From: Candidatus Latescibacterota bacterium
GTDB lineage: Bacteria > Eisenbacteria > RBG-16-71-46 > SZUA-252
Reading direction: 5' to 3'
DNA: 10,462 nucleotides
NCBI GenBank assembly: GCA_016207265.1
Contig: JACQPZ010000085.1
Coordinates: 1-10,462, forward strand
Numbering within the stretch: the first letter of the stretch is position 1; each line of letters starts with the position of its first letter. Position numbers and translations under genes: made by a program. The notes beneath the pieces were generated by a model. That model was not told the DNA's origin, made no database searches, and was given only the letters and a program-made list of their open reading frames with translations. Shown here one piece after another: positions 1 through 4,927 of the stretch.

Positions 1-2
1 AG

Positions 3-923
3 CACGAGACGATCGAAGGAGCGCCGGGGCTCAAGGACGAGCACCTCCCCGTATTTGACTGCGCCTTCAAGCCGAAGAACGGCACGCGAACGATCCAGCC
101 CATGGGCCACATCCGGATGATGGAGGCGGTGCAGCCGTTCATCTCCGGGGCCATCTCGAAGACCGTCAACATGCCCGAGACGGCCACGCCCCAGGACATC
201 GCCGACGCCTACACGGAGGCGTGGAAGGGTGGGCTCAAGGCGATCGCGATCTACCGCGACGGCTCGAAGCGCAGCCAGCCCCTCTCGACCAGCAAGCTCG
301 ACAAGGGCGCGATGGCGGTCGCGGGGCTGAGGCGCCGCCGGCTACCCGACGAGCGAAAGTCGATCACCCACAAGTTCTCGGTGGCGGGACACGACGGCTA
401 TCTCACCGTGGGGATGTACGAGGACGGCTCACCCGGCGAGATCTTCATCGTGATGGCGAAGGCGGGAAGCACGCTCTCCGGCGTCATGGACTCCTTCGCG
501 ACCGCGGTTTCGCTGGGGCTCCAGCACGGGGTGCCCCTTCAGCTTTACGTGAACAAGTTCAGCCATGTCCGGTTCGAGCCGCACGGCTTCACGAAGAACC
601 CCGACATCCCGATCGCGAAATCGATCATCGACTACATCTTCCGCTGGCTGGGCATCAAGTTCCTCGGGCACGCGCCGGCCTCGGTGGCTCACGAGGCCGC
701 GAAGGAGGATCCGCTCGAGGCGGGCGGCGTGCACGCGGTGGCCGACACGCAGCTCTCGCTGATCAACGGCGGGAACGGCCACGGAGCCGAGGAGCGTGAG
801 GACGACCGATCGTTCGTCTCCCAGGCGGACGCGCCCCCCTGCACCGACTGCGGCGCGATCATGGTGCGCCGCGGGGCGTGCTACTCCTGCCTGAACTGCG
901 GGGCGACGAGCGGCTGCGCATGA
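3..923 (+). CDS. nrdJ: Vitamin B12-dependent (class II) ribonucleotide reductase, C-terminal part
   Basis: This is the last 306 residues of a protein that begins before the window; the frame is open from base 3. The family reduces ribonucleotides to deoxyribonucleotides in the cytoplasm using adenosylcobalamin, so it works with or without oxygen. The sequence shows the conserved segment LPVFDCAFKPKNGTRTI followed by the NrdJ stretch around FISGAISKTVNMPETAT. After a variable linker comes the second conserved block (SITHKFSVAGHDGYLTVG, later GVMDSFATAVSLGLQHGVPL). The protein ends in a zinc-ribbon-like cysteine cluster, CTDCGAI followed by CYSCLNCG, typical of NrdJ C-termini and usually linked to re-reduction of the active site. 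The overall pattern is that of a normal, intact C-terminus. Its last 43 bases overlap the end of the convergent gene on the minus strand. Identification is firm; the catalytic core lies outside the window. Confidence 0.95.
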   Translation, partial: HETIEGAPGLKDEHLPVFDCAFKPKNGTRTIQPMGHIRMMEAVQPFISGAISKTVNMPETATPQDIADAYTEAWKGGLKAIAIYRDGSKRSQPLSTSKLDKGAMAVAGLRRRRLPDERKSITHKFSVAGHDGYLTVGMYEDGSPGEIFIVMAKAGSTLSGVMDSFATAVSLGLQHGVPLQLYVNKFSHVRFEPHGFTKNPDIPIAKSIIDYIFRWLGIKFLGHAPASVAHEAAKEDPLEAGGVHAVADTQLSLINGGNGHGAEEREDDRSFVSQADAPPCTDCGAIMVRRGACYSCLNCGATSGCA

Positions 924-1633
924 GGGGGCGGCTGCGCGTGAGGGAGCGCCCGCCCGTCGACGAGCCGATAGAACGGCTCGCCGCTCAGGTTCATCGAGTA
1001 GCGCTCCTCCTCGACCAGGCCGATCCTGGCCAGCACCCCGAGAGCCGGTGTGGCTCGGTCGTGGGGAAGGCCGGCGAGGCGTGAGAGCCGCGAGGCCGCC
1101 TGGATTTCTCTGCCGTTCGTGGTGAGCAGGGTTCGGAGGCAGAGAACCGCATCCGGGTAGCTCGGCGCGAGCGCGAGACCTCCGAGCGCCGCGTTCACGG
1201 TCTCCACCGCGAGCGGGACGGCCACGCCACCCGCGCGGCGGTCGGCGCACTCGACGAATACGTCGTTTCGCTCGGGGGGCGACCGGTACGCGCACGTCAC
1301 GCCGCTGAGCCGACCCTCCCTGCCCAGCACCGCGAGCATCTCGAGGAGCAGATGCTCGAGAATGTGGGCCAAGTTGGCGCTCACCTGGTTGTCGAGAAGG
1401 AGCACTCCGGTAGCCTTCGGAGGCGCCTCCGGATTCCCCGAGGCCCCGCAATGGTGCTGGCCGAGGCCCGGGAACGCATCCTCGAGCCGGCGGAGCACCT
1501 CCCGATCGGCGACATCGGGGTCGGCCTCCGTGTCCACCGTGACCCGAAGCTTCGGATGTCCGTCCGAAAATTGGGGATTCAGCGGCTCCGCCTCGGCAAA
1601 GGTACCGAAGGCCAGTGATTGGACCTGGATCAC
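881..1633 (-). CDS. Cyanophycin-synthetase N-domain-like protein with C-terminal winged helix (putative metallohydrolase)
   Basis: A 250-aa protein. Residues about 45-150 resemble the N-terminal domain of cyanophycin synthetase: FPGLGQHHC, then a linker, then ANLAHILEHLLLEML (HxxEH at 90-94 with Glu98), a GVTCAYRS strand and an Ala-rich helix. In cyanophycin synthetases the matching segment reads GHIVEHVALELQ, and from memory that domain has been reported to carry a metallopeptidase-like site that trims polymer into primers. Both ATP-using ligase domains are absent. Residues about 160-225 look like a winged helix (REIQAASRLSRLAGLP, then LGVLARIGLVEEE, then a GEPFYRLVDG wing). The last 25 residues are low-complexity and overlap nrdJ. 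The start is GTG with GGAGG five bases upstream; an open frame continues upstream without a better start. Hydrolase activity and DNA binding are both inference. A degenerate, purely structural use of the domain is the main alternative. Confidence 0.7.
   Translation of the reverse strand: MIQVQSLAFGTFAEAEPLNPQFSDGHPKLRVTVDTEADPDVADREVLRRLEDAFPGLGQHHCGASGNPEAPPKATGVLLLDNQVSANLAHILEHLLLEMLAVLGREGRLSGVTCAYRSPPERNDVFVECADRRAGGVAVPLAVETVNAALGGLALAPSYPDAVLCLRTLLTTNGREIQAASRLSRLAGLPHDRATPALGVLARIGLVEEERYSMNLSGEPFYRLVDGRALPHAQPPPHAQPLVAPQFRQE
911..946. repeat. 18-bp tandem duplication at the nrdJ stop codon
   Basis: Two adjacent 18-bp units (911-928 and 929-946), each beginning CGGCTGCGC and carrying TGAGGG, match at 16 of 18 positions. 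The first copy contains the nrdJ stop codon TGA. On the minus strand the duplication encodes a doubled PHAQP motif near the C-terminus of the convergent 250-aa protein. It looks like a local slippage duplication in a convergent overlap. Confidence 0.8.
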
Positions 1634-1689
1634 GGCGACCTCCGAGGGCGCGGGTCCTCGATCCGATGGGTAATGCGGCGACTCCCAGA

Positions 1690-1722
1690 CACGAAACGGG
1701 AGGGCCCCTGGTTTCCCTCCCG
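1690..1722 (-). terminator. Terminator-like hairpin after the second 68-aa gene
   Basis: On the minus strand CGGGAGGG (1722-1715) pairs perfectly with CCCTCCCG (1704-1697) across a 10-nt loop. TTTCGTG follows. Two flanking G-T pairs could extend the stem. It lies 15 bases beyond the stop of the 68-aa gene and 56 bases before the start of the 250-aa gene. The short T run makes it a weak or partial terminator. Confidence 0.45.
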
Positions 1723-1737
1723 CCGTGGCTCAGCTCG

Positions 1738-1944
1738 TCAGGGCTTCTCGAACTTGGTCTCCTCCATATCCAAGGTGCCCTGGAGGACGACCCGATACTC
1801 TCCCGTTTCCCAATTGCACGATTCGACCTTGGCCTTGATCGCGAGGGAGCTGGCCAGGACATGCGAGAGCCCCTGGGTCAGGGCTGCCGGAGATGTCGGC
1901 GTCCGCTCGATGGCGGTCAGGTCCGTGGGTCCGATCCTTGGCAT
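1738..1944 (-). CDS. Small conserved protein, tandem paralog B (68 aa)
   Basis: A 68-aa protein of unknown function that aligns end to end without gaps with the gene just upstream (38 of 68 residues identical by hand count). Shared blocks are MPR, IER-PTSPAAL, AKV, ETGEYR-VLQGT and EETKF. The predicted shape is a short N-terminus, one helix (about 20-37) and a two-strand or hairpin C-terminus ending in acidic EETKF. There is no signal peptide, membrane segment or cysteine pair. I place the start at ATG 1944, not at the GTG nine bases upstream. Both paralogs then begin MPR and have equal length, and the GTG becomes part of a GGTGA ribosome-binding site that matches the paralog's GGAGGTGA. A 32-base gap separates it from the upstream paralog, so co-transcription is likely. 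A terminator-like hairpin follows. Confidence 0.8.
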   Translation of the reverse strand: MPRIGPTDLTAIERTPTSPAALTQGLSHVLASSLAIKAKVESCNWETGEYRVVLQGTLDMEETKFEKP

Positions 1945-1949
1945 TTTGA

Positions 1950-1954
1950 TCACC
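1950..1954 (-). promoter_or_regulatory. Ribosome-binding site that decides the start of paralog B
   Basis: GGTGA lies five bases before ATG 1944, in the place where paralog A has GGAGGTGA before its ATG. The GTG inside this site could be mistaken for an upstream start codon, adding three residues that paralog A lacks. Confidence 0.55.
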
Positions 1955-1976
1955 GCCTTCGCTCTGTCCGGAGCGA

Positions 1977-2183
1977 CTAGGTCGCGTCGAACTTGGTTTC
2001 CTCCTTGTCGATCGTTCCCTGCAGCACGATGCGATACTCGCCGGTCTCCGGATTGACCAGATCTACCTTCGCCCGCGTGTTGACCGAACTCATGATCATC
2101 TCGCTGATCTTGTTGCGCAGGGCGGCGGGAGAAGTCGGGGCGCGCTCGATTGTGTTAACGTCGTGAATACGAAACCGTGGCAT
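1977..2183 (-). CDS. Small conserved protein, tandem paralog A (68 aa)
   Basis: A 68-aa protein of unknown function, first of the tandem pair. It begins MPRFRIHDVNTIERAPTSP and ends with the block ETGEYRIVLQGTIDKEETKF. The ATG is preceded by a near-perfect ribosome-binding site, GGAGGTGA, six bases upstream, which suggests strong translation. Residues 18-36 look helical and amphipathic; the C-terminal half looks like two short strands. No catalytic motif, signal peptide or membrane segment is visible. That two copies remain side by side at equal length, about 56% identical, argues that both are selected and have diverged in use. It could be a small structural or adaptor protein, or a substrate of a neighbouring enzyme; the sequence does not decide. 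Confidence 0.85.
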   Translation of the reverse strand: MPRFRIHDVNTIERAPTSPAALRNKISEMIMSSVNTRAKVDLVNPETGEYRIVLQGTIDKEETKFDAT

Positions 2184-2189
2184 CCTGAG

Positions 2190-2197
2190 TCACCTCC
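2190..2197 (-). promoter_or_regulatory. Strong ribosome-binding site of paralog A
   Basis: GGAGGTGA, complementary to most of the 16S rRNA anti-Shine-Dalgarno end, six bases before the ATG at 2183. It confirms that this short frame is a real gene. Confidence 0.8.
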
Positions 2198-2275
2198 CTT
2201 CCATGGGATGGCCGATCGGGATCGGGACGTCTCCAGGGGCTCGTGCCGATCACCCCGTGACCCGACCACCTTTCC

Positions 2276-2303
2276 CGAAACTCCGGCCCTCATCGGGGGC
2301 CGG
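2276..2303 (-). terminator. GC-rich hairpin directly after the 119-aa gene
   Basis: On the minus strand CCGGCCC (2303-2297) pairs with GGGCCGG (2289-2283) across a 7-nt loop, starting at the base after the TAG stop. AGTTTCG follows, so the T run is poor. It could be a weak terminator or a 3'-end stabiliser before the two 68-aa genes. The rest of the gap, to 2198, shows no clear promoter. Confidence 0.3.
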
Positions 2304-2663
2304 CTACCGATCTCCTGAATCCTTGCGGGACACCCCGCAAGCAAAGACCACGCGATATTCGCCTGCGCCGGGGGCAGGAGTCTCGCGCGGGGGCTCAGTC
2401 TCCGCAGCGGCCGGGCTCGTTACGCGTGCCTGCCGCCGCGCTGCCGGTGCCTGGGCCGGCACGCGCGGGGGCTCGGACTCCTTGGGGGGGCGAACCTCCG
2501 CGGGCGCCGCCGTAAGCACCTGACCCATCTGCTCGAGGAGCCAACCGCGCTCGGCTTCGGTCAGACCCTTGCGCGCGCGGCCGTTCTCCACGTCGAGGGA
2601 CCCGCGACCGCGCACCGGATCCTTCTTCTGCGCCGGCAAGGCGCTCTTCCTCTGTTGCGTCAT
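2304..2663 (-). CDS. Hypothetical Pro/Ala-rich small protein, possible divergent relative of the 68-aa pair (119 aa)
   Basis: A 119-aa protein I do not recognise. It has a basic N-terminus (residues 1-35), a predicted helix TEAERGWLLEQMGQVLTAA (35-53), then a disordered Pro/Ala/Glu-rich linker (about 54-99). It ends in GEYRVVFACG (101-110) and a charged tail. The GEYRVV stretch matches the C-terminal GEYRVVLQGT block of the neighbouring 68-aa proteins, and the helix before it is in the right order. It may therefore be a family member with an inserted linker and a changed C-terminus; that is inference from a short match. The start ATG has GAGGTGA about eight bases upstream, supporting a real gene. 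A strong terminator ends 40 bases before it, so it needs its own promoter or regulated read-through; no clear promoter is visible. Confidence 0.65.
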   Translation of the reverse strand: MTQQRKSALPAQKKDPVRGRGSLDVENGRARKGLTEAERGWLLEQMGQVLTAAPAEVRPPKESEPPRVPAQAPAARRQARVTSPAAAETEPPRETPAPGAGEYRVVFACGVSRKDSGDR

Positions 2664-2702
2664 TCCCGCATCACCTCATTTCGGAAACGCAACGCTGCGG
2701 GG

Positions 2703-2742
2703 AAAACAAAAAAGGCCCGTGGGATGCAATTCCCCACGGACC
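2703..2742 (-). terminator. Strong rho-independent terminator
   Basis: On the minus strand GGTCCGTGGG (2742-2733) pairs with CCCACGGGCC (2723-2714), ten pairs with one G-T. The loop is nine bases and TTTTTTGTTTT follows. It is the obvious end of the transcript from the membrane-protein gene at 2876-3892, lying 134 bases past its stop and just before the 119-aa gene. Confidence 0.88.
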
Positions 2743-2875
2743 CCATAGGCCCCAGTGATCCAACCTGCCGAGAAGGAAACCCAAGACCGACGAGCCTCCC
2801 TGCTCGCGAGCACCGACCTCGGGTCAGGCTCGGCGTCCCGACCCTCGCTGTCAAGCCCTGATTTTGGCTCTGATT
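2743..2875 (-). other. Non-coding stretch between the membrane-protein gene and its terminator
   Basis: No convincing gene is present. Just after the stop codon are two adjacent 12-bp units, AGCCCTGATTTT and GGCTCTGATTTT on the plus strand (2854-2877), the last two bases reaching into the stop codon. Further along, the minus strand has the 12-bp palindrome TGCTCGCGAGCA, flanked by complementary GACCCGAG and CTTGGGTT (eight pairs, two of them G-T). The stretch then runs into the strong terminator. It may be a structured 3' UTR, a small RNA released from it, or a leader for the downstream 119-aa gene. No known riboswitch consensus was recognised. Confidence 0.35.
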
Positions 2876-3892
2876 TTATCCCGGAAAGATCTGGGGCGGG
2901 GGCTGGCGTTTGGGTGGGCCTGCGCCGGGCTCCGGACTCGGCGGCGTGGGCGGAACGTCCTCGGGCTCCGGAGCGCGCGCGGGATGCGGGATTCGCGACT
3001 GGGCCGGGCGTGGTGGCGCTTCGGTCCCGGCCGGCCGTGGGGCCGAAGCGGGCGCCGCCGGATGGACGCCGGCGCCGTGTGACGGCGGGACCTCGGCCGC
3101 GGGGCGGACCGGAGACTCGTGCCCGCGCCTCCCCGCTGGCTCACCCGCGGGCCTCGCGTGCGTCATGCGCATCCGGACGGGACGCGAGAAATACCGGCGC
3201 AGGAAGATCACGCCCACGCCGAGCATCCAGAGCTGGAGCGGGAGGCCGATTCCGTAGCGCACCGCGGGCCACTGCATGGGCTGCGTGGCCGCGCCGGTCG
3301 CCGTGGTGCCCCAGAACTCCATCACGTAGACGAGAAGCCCGATGATCGCGAAGAAGGCGCCTCCCCAGCCCAGCCACACGGGAAGGACCTCCCGCTTCGC
3401 CGCCGTAACGCCCGCGAACGCGACCGCCACGAAGAAGAGCGCGCCCGCGAAGACCAGGGCGCCGAGCTTCCAGAACCATACGGTCGAGAAATGCATCGTG
3501 GAGCCGCCCGGATCGACGCCGTAGAGATTCACGAAGAAGCGATAAGCGTAGAGCTCCGCACACAGGAACGTGACCCAGATCCCGCCTCCGAGCAGCGCGC
3601 ACGTCGCCACGATGGATGCGGTGCCCGACGAGCCCTTGAGATGCAGCAGGAACGCGAACGCCGAGAATGCGATCGTGGCGATGACGAATCCGACCGCCAT
3701 GAACGCGTGAAGCTGCATCCAGGATTCGCCGCGGCTCTTCGCGATCGCCTGGAGCACGAGGTTCGTGCGGTTCACCTCCGGGAAGACCGGGTGGAGCACC
3801 ACGGCCAGGGCGAGGAGAATCGAGCCGAGCACGAATCCGAAACCCGCCGTGCGCTCGATCGAGGCAATCCGTTCTTCCATCACGTCGGCCAT
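2876..3892 (-). CDS. Six-helix integral membrane protein with long proline-rich tail, function unknown
   Basis: A 338-aa protein with about six hydrophobic segments: residues 17-36, 61-85, 91-116, 138-162, 172-195 and 212-234. It has no cleavable signal peptide; the N-terminus MADVMEERIASIERT is hydrophilic and probably cytoplasmic. From residue 240 to the end the chain is Pro/Ala/Arg/Glu-rich, low in complexity and surely disordered; the membrane domain alone is about 235 residues. The overall look recalls small six-helix families of unknown function such as DUF4386, but I cannot assign it. The start ATG has GGAGG with a seven-base spacer; a second in-frame ATG lies four codons in. The gene stands alone, divergent from the four-gene membrane cluster, and ends at the strong terminator at 2703-2742. 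No catalytic motif is visible. Confidence 0.85.
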   Translation of the reverse strand: MADVMEERIASIERTAGFGFVLGSILLALAVVLHPVFPEVNRTNLVLQAIAKSRGESWMQLHAFMAVGFVIATIAFSAFAFLLHLKGSSGTASIVATCALLGGGIWVTFLCAELYAYRFFVNLYGVDPGGSTMHFSTVWFWKLGALVFAGALFFVAVAFAGVTAAKREVLPVWLGWGGAFFAIIGLLVYVMEFWGTTATGAATQPMQWPAVRYGIGLPLQLWMLGVGVIFLRRYFSRPVRMRMTHARPAGEPAGRRGHESPVRPAAEVPPSHGAGVHPAAPASAPRPAGTEAPPRPAQSRIPHPARAPEPEDVPPTPPSPEPGAGPPKRQPPPQIFPG

Positions 3893-3977
3893 CCCAGGCC
3901 TCCTTCCGTCGCGCGGGCCCTGCGCCCGTGCGTCGTGACCATCAACCCGCCGGCGGCGGCACCCGCAGCGCGCCGGG

Positions 3978-4007
3978 ACGATAGCGCACGGCCGACCGGC
4001 GGCGCAA
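3978..4007 (-). promoter_or_regulatory. Weak promoter candidate for the six-helix membrane protein
   Basis: On the minus strand TTGCGC (4007-4002) and TATCGT (3983-3978) are 18 bases apart and would start a transcript about 80 bases before the ATG at 3892. The match to sigma-70 is partial (three of six and four of six). The rest of the divergent gap, 3893-4055, shows nothing else of note. Confidence 0.22.
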
Positions 4008-4036
4008 GGCCTCGCACGGCGATGCAGGCCAGCGGA

Positions 4037-4065
4037 TTGACCCCGCGATATCTACATGCTACGTT
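4037..4065 (+). promoter_or_regulatory. Promoter candidate for the four-gene cluster, possibly giving a leaderless mRNA
   Basis: TTGACC (4037-4042) and TACGTT (4060-4065) are separated by exactly 17 bases. Transcription would begin near 4072-4074, past the annotated ATG at 4056 and next to the in-frame GTG at 4074. The -35 match is good and the -10 is weak. Neither start codon has a visible Shine-Dalgarno site, which fits leaderless initiation at GTG 4074. Confidence 0.3.
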
Positions 4066-4868
4066 CCGCCCCCGTGGATCAAGCGCTCGAGACGCGTTGG
4101 TTCGATCCGGCACGCCTGAACGTCCTCATCGGAATTCTCCTCTTCACCGCATTCCTCGTCGTGAACATCCTTCGCGCAAAGGCGAACGGCGCGCTCTACG
4201 TCCGTCCGATCGCGGGATTGAAGGCGCTGGACGAGGCCATCGGACGCGCCACCGAGATGGGCCGGCCCGTCCTCTACGTGCCGGGCCTCAGCGACATGAG
4301 CGAGGTCGGGACGTTCGCAGCCATCACGATTCTCTACCGGCTGGCCCAACGCGTCGCCGAGATGGGCTGCGAGATCGAGGTTCCGTGCTACGACCCGGTC
4401 GTGGCGACCGTCATCGACGGCGCCGCACGCGACGCCTACAGCAAGGCCGGACGCCCCGACGCCTTCCGCCCGGGGTGCGTCCACTATGTGAGCGCGCAAC
4501 AATTCGCCTACGTGGCCGCGGTGAACGGCTTCATGCTCCGCGAGCGCCCGGCCGCGAACGTGTACATGGGGTCGTTCTACGCAGAATCGCTGCTGCTCGC
4601 CGAGACCGGCAACACGACGGGAGCGATCCAGATCGCGGGCACCGACAAGGTGACCCAGCTTCCGTTCTTCGTCTGCGCCTGCGATTACACGCTCCTGGGA
4701 GAGGAGCTGTTCGCTGCGAGCGCGTACTTGGGCAAAGAGCCCGTCCAGCTCGCGACGATCATCGCGCAGGACTGGGCGAAGGCCCTCGCGGCGGCCGCGA
4801 TCGTCGCGGCGCTCCTTCTGGGCGCGCTGGGTCACCCGCAGCTCGCCGCATGGCTGAGGATCGCCTGA
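4056..4868 (+). CDS. Membrane-anchored soluble-domain protein, cluster gene 1 (function unknown)
   Basis: A 270-aa protein with one hydrophobic helix near each end (about 22-38 and 242-258) and a soluble domain between. The middle looks alpha/beta: GRPVLYVPGLSD (69-80), a long helix, CEIEVPCYDPVV (105-116), then GCVHYVSAQQFAYVAAVNGFM, and NVYMGSFYAESLLLAE. Its last part, AGTDKVTQLPFFVCACDYTLLGE, ends in a helix with AASAYLG. I believe this is a domain of unknown function (possibly DUF6754, name unverified) found in multi-gene membrane clusters. The domain resembles that of cluster gene 3 in layout and in its last block. The ATG at 4056 has no ribosome-binding site; GTG 4074, six codons in, is an alternative start. 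The stop overlaps an ATG as TGATG, the first of a repeated series leading to the next gene. No enzyme motif is recognised. Confidence 0.85.
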   Translation: MLRSAPVDQALETRWFDPARLNVLIGILLFTAFLVVNILRAKANGALYVRPIAGLKALDEAIGRATEMGRPVLYVPGLSDMSEVGTFAAITILYRLAQRVAEMGCEIEVPCYDPVVATVIDGAARDAYSKAGRPDAFRPGCVHYVSAQQFAYVAAVNGFMLRERPAANVYMGSFYAESLLLAETGNTTGAIQIAGTDKVTQLPFFVCACDYTLLGEELFAASAYLGKEPVQLATIIAQDWAKALAAAAIVAALLLGALGHPQLAAWLRIA

Positions 4869-4927
4869 TGCCGGCCCGGGGACGCTGATGCCGGCGCGGG
4901 GACGCTGATGGCGGTCCGGAGGCGCTG
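4868..4927 (+). repeat. Three 20-bp tandem repeats forming TGATG-linked mini-ORFs before cluster gene 2
   Basis: Three 20-bp units start at 4868, 4888 and 4908. Units 1 and 2 match at 19 of 20 bases, units 1 and 3 at 16 of 20. Each starts with ATG, encodes six residues (MPARGR, MPARGR, MAVRRR), and stops at a TGA overlapping the ATG of the next unit as TGATG; the third TGA overlaps the true start of gene 2 at 4928. Each unit carries a purine-rich site (GGGGA or GGAGG) five bases before the next ATG. Because 20 is not a multiple of three, each copy changes frame. Confidence 0.9.

Noticed and set aside
881..1633. The HILEH motif as evidence for an M16-family peptidase
   Set aside because: The surrounding sequence matches the cyanophycin synthetase N-domain much better, and the protein is too short for an M16 fold with its distant third ligand.
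1738..2183. The 68-aa pair as ribosomal-peptide (graspetide-like) precursors because of the acidic EETKF ending
   Set aside because: No ATP-grasp or other modifying enzyme is in the window. Conservation covers the whole protein and not just a leader, and the sequence looks like a folded small protein.
2748..2775. GGTTGGATCAC on the minus strand as the 3' end of a 16S rRNA
   Set aside because: Only a short match; no other rRNA sequence is present and the next bases do not continue the conserved end.
2850..2855. TTGACA on the minus strand as a promoter for a small RNA
   Set aside because: No -10 element resembling TATAAT lies 16-19 bases downstream.
3119..4888. A long plus-strand open frame of 589 codons across the membrane-protein gene and cluster gene 1
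   Set aside because: It is Arg/His/Glu/Asp-rich shadow coding with no family resemblance. It lies antisense to one well-supported gene and out of frame with another.
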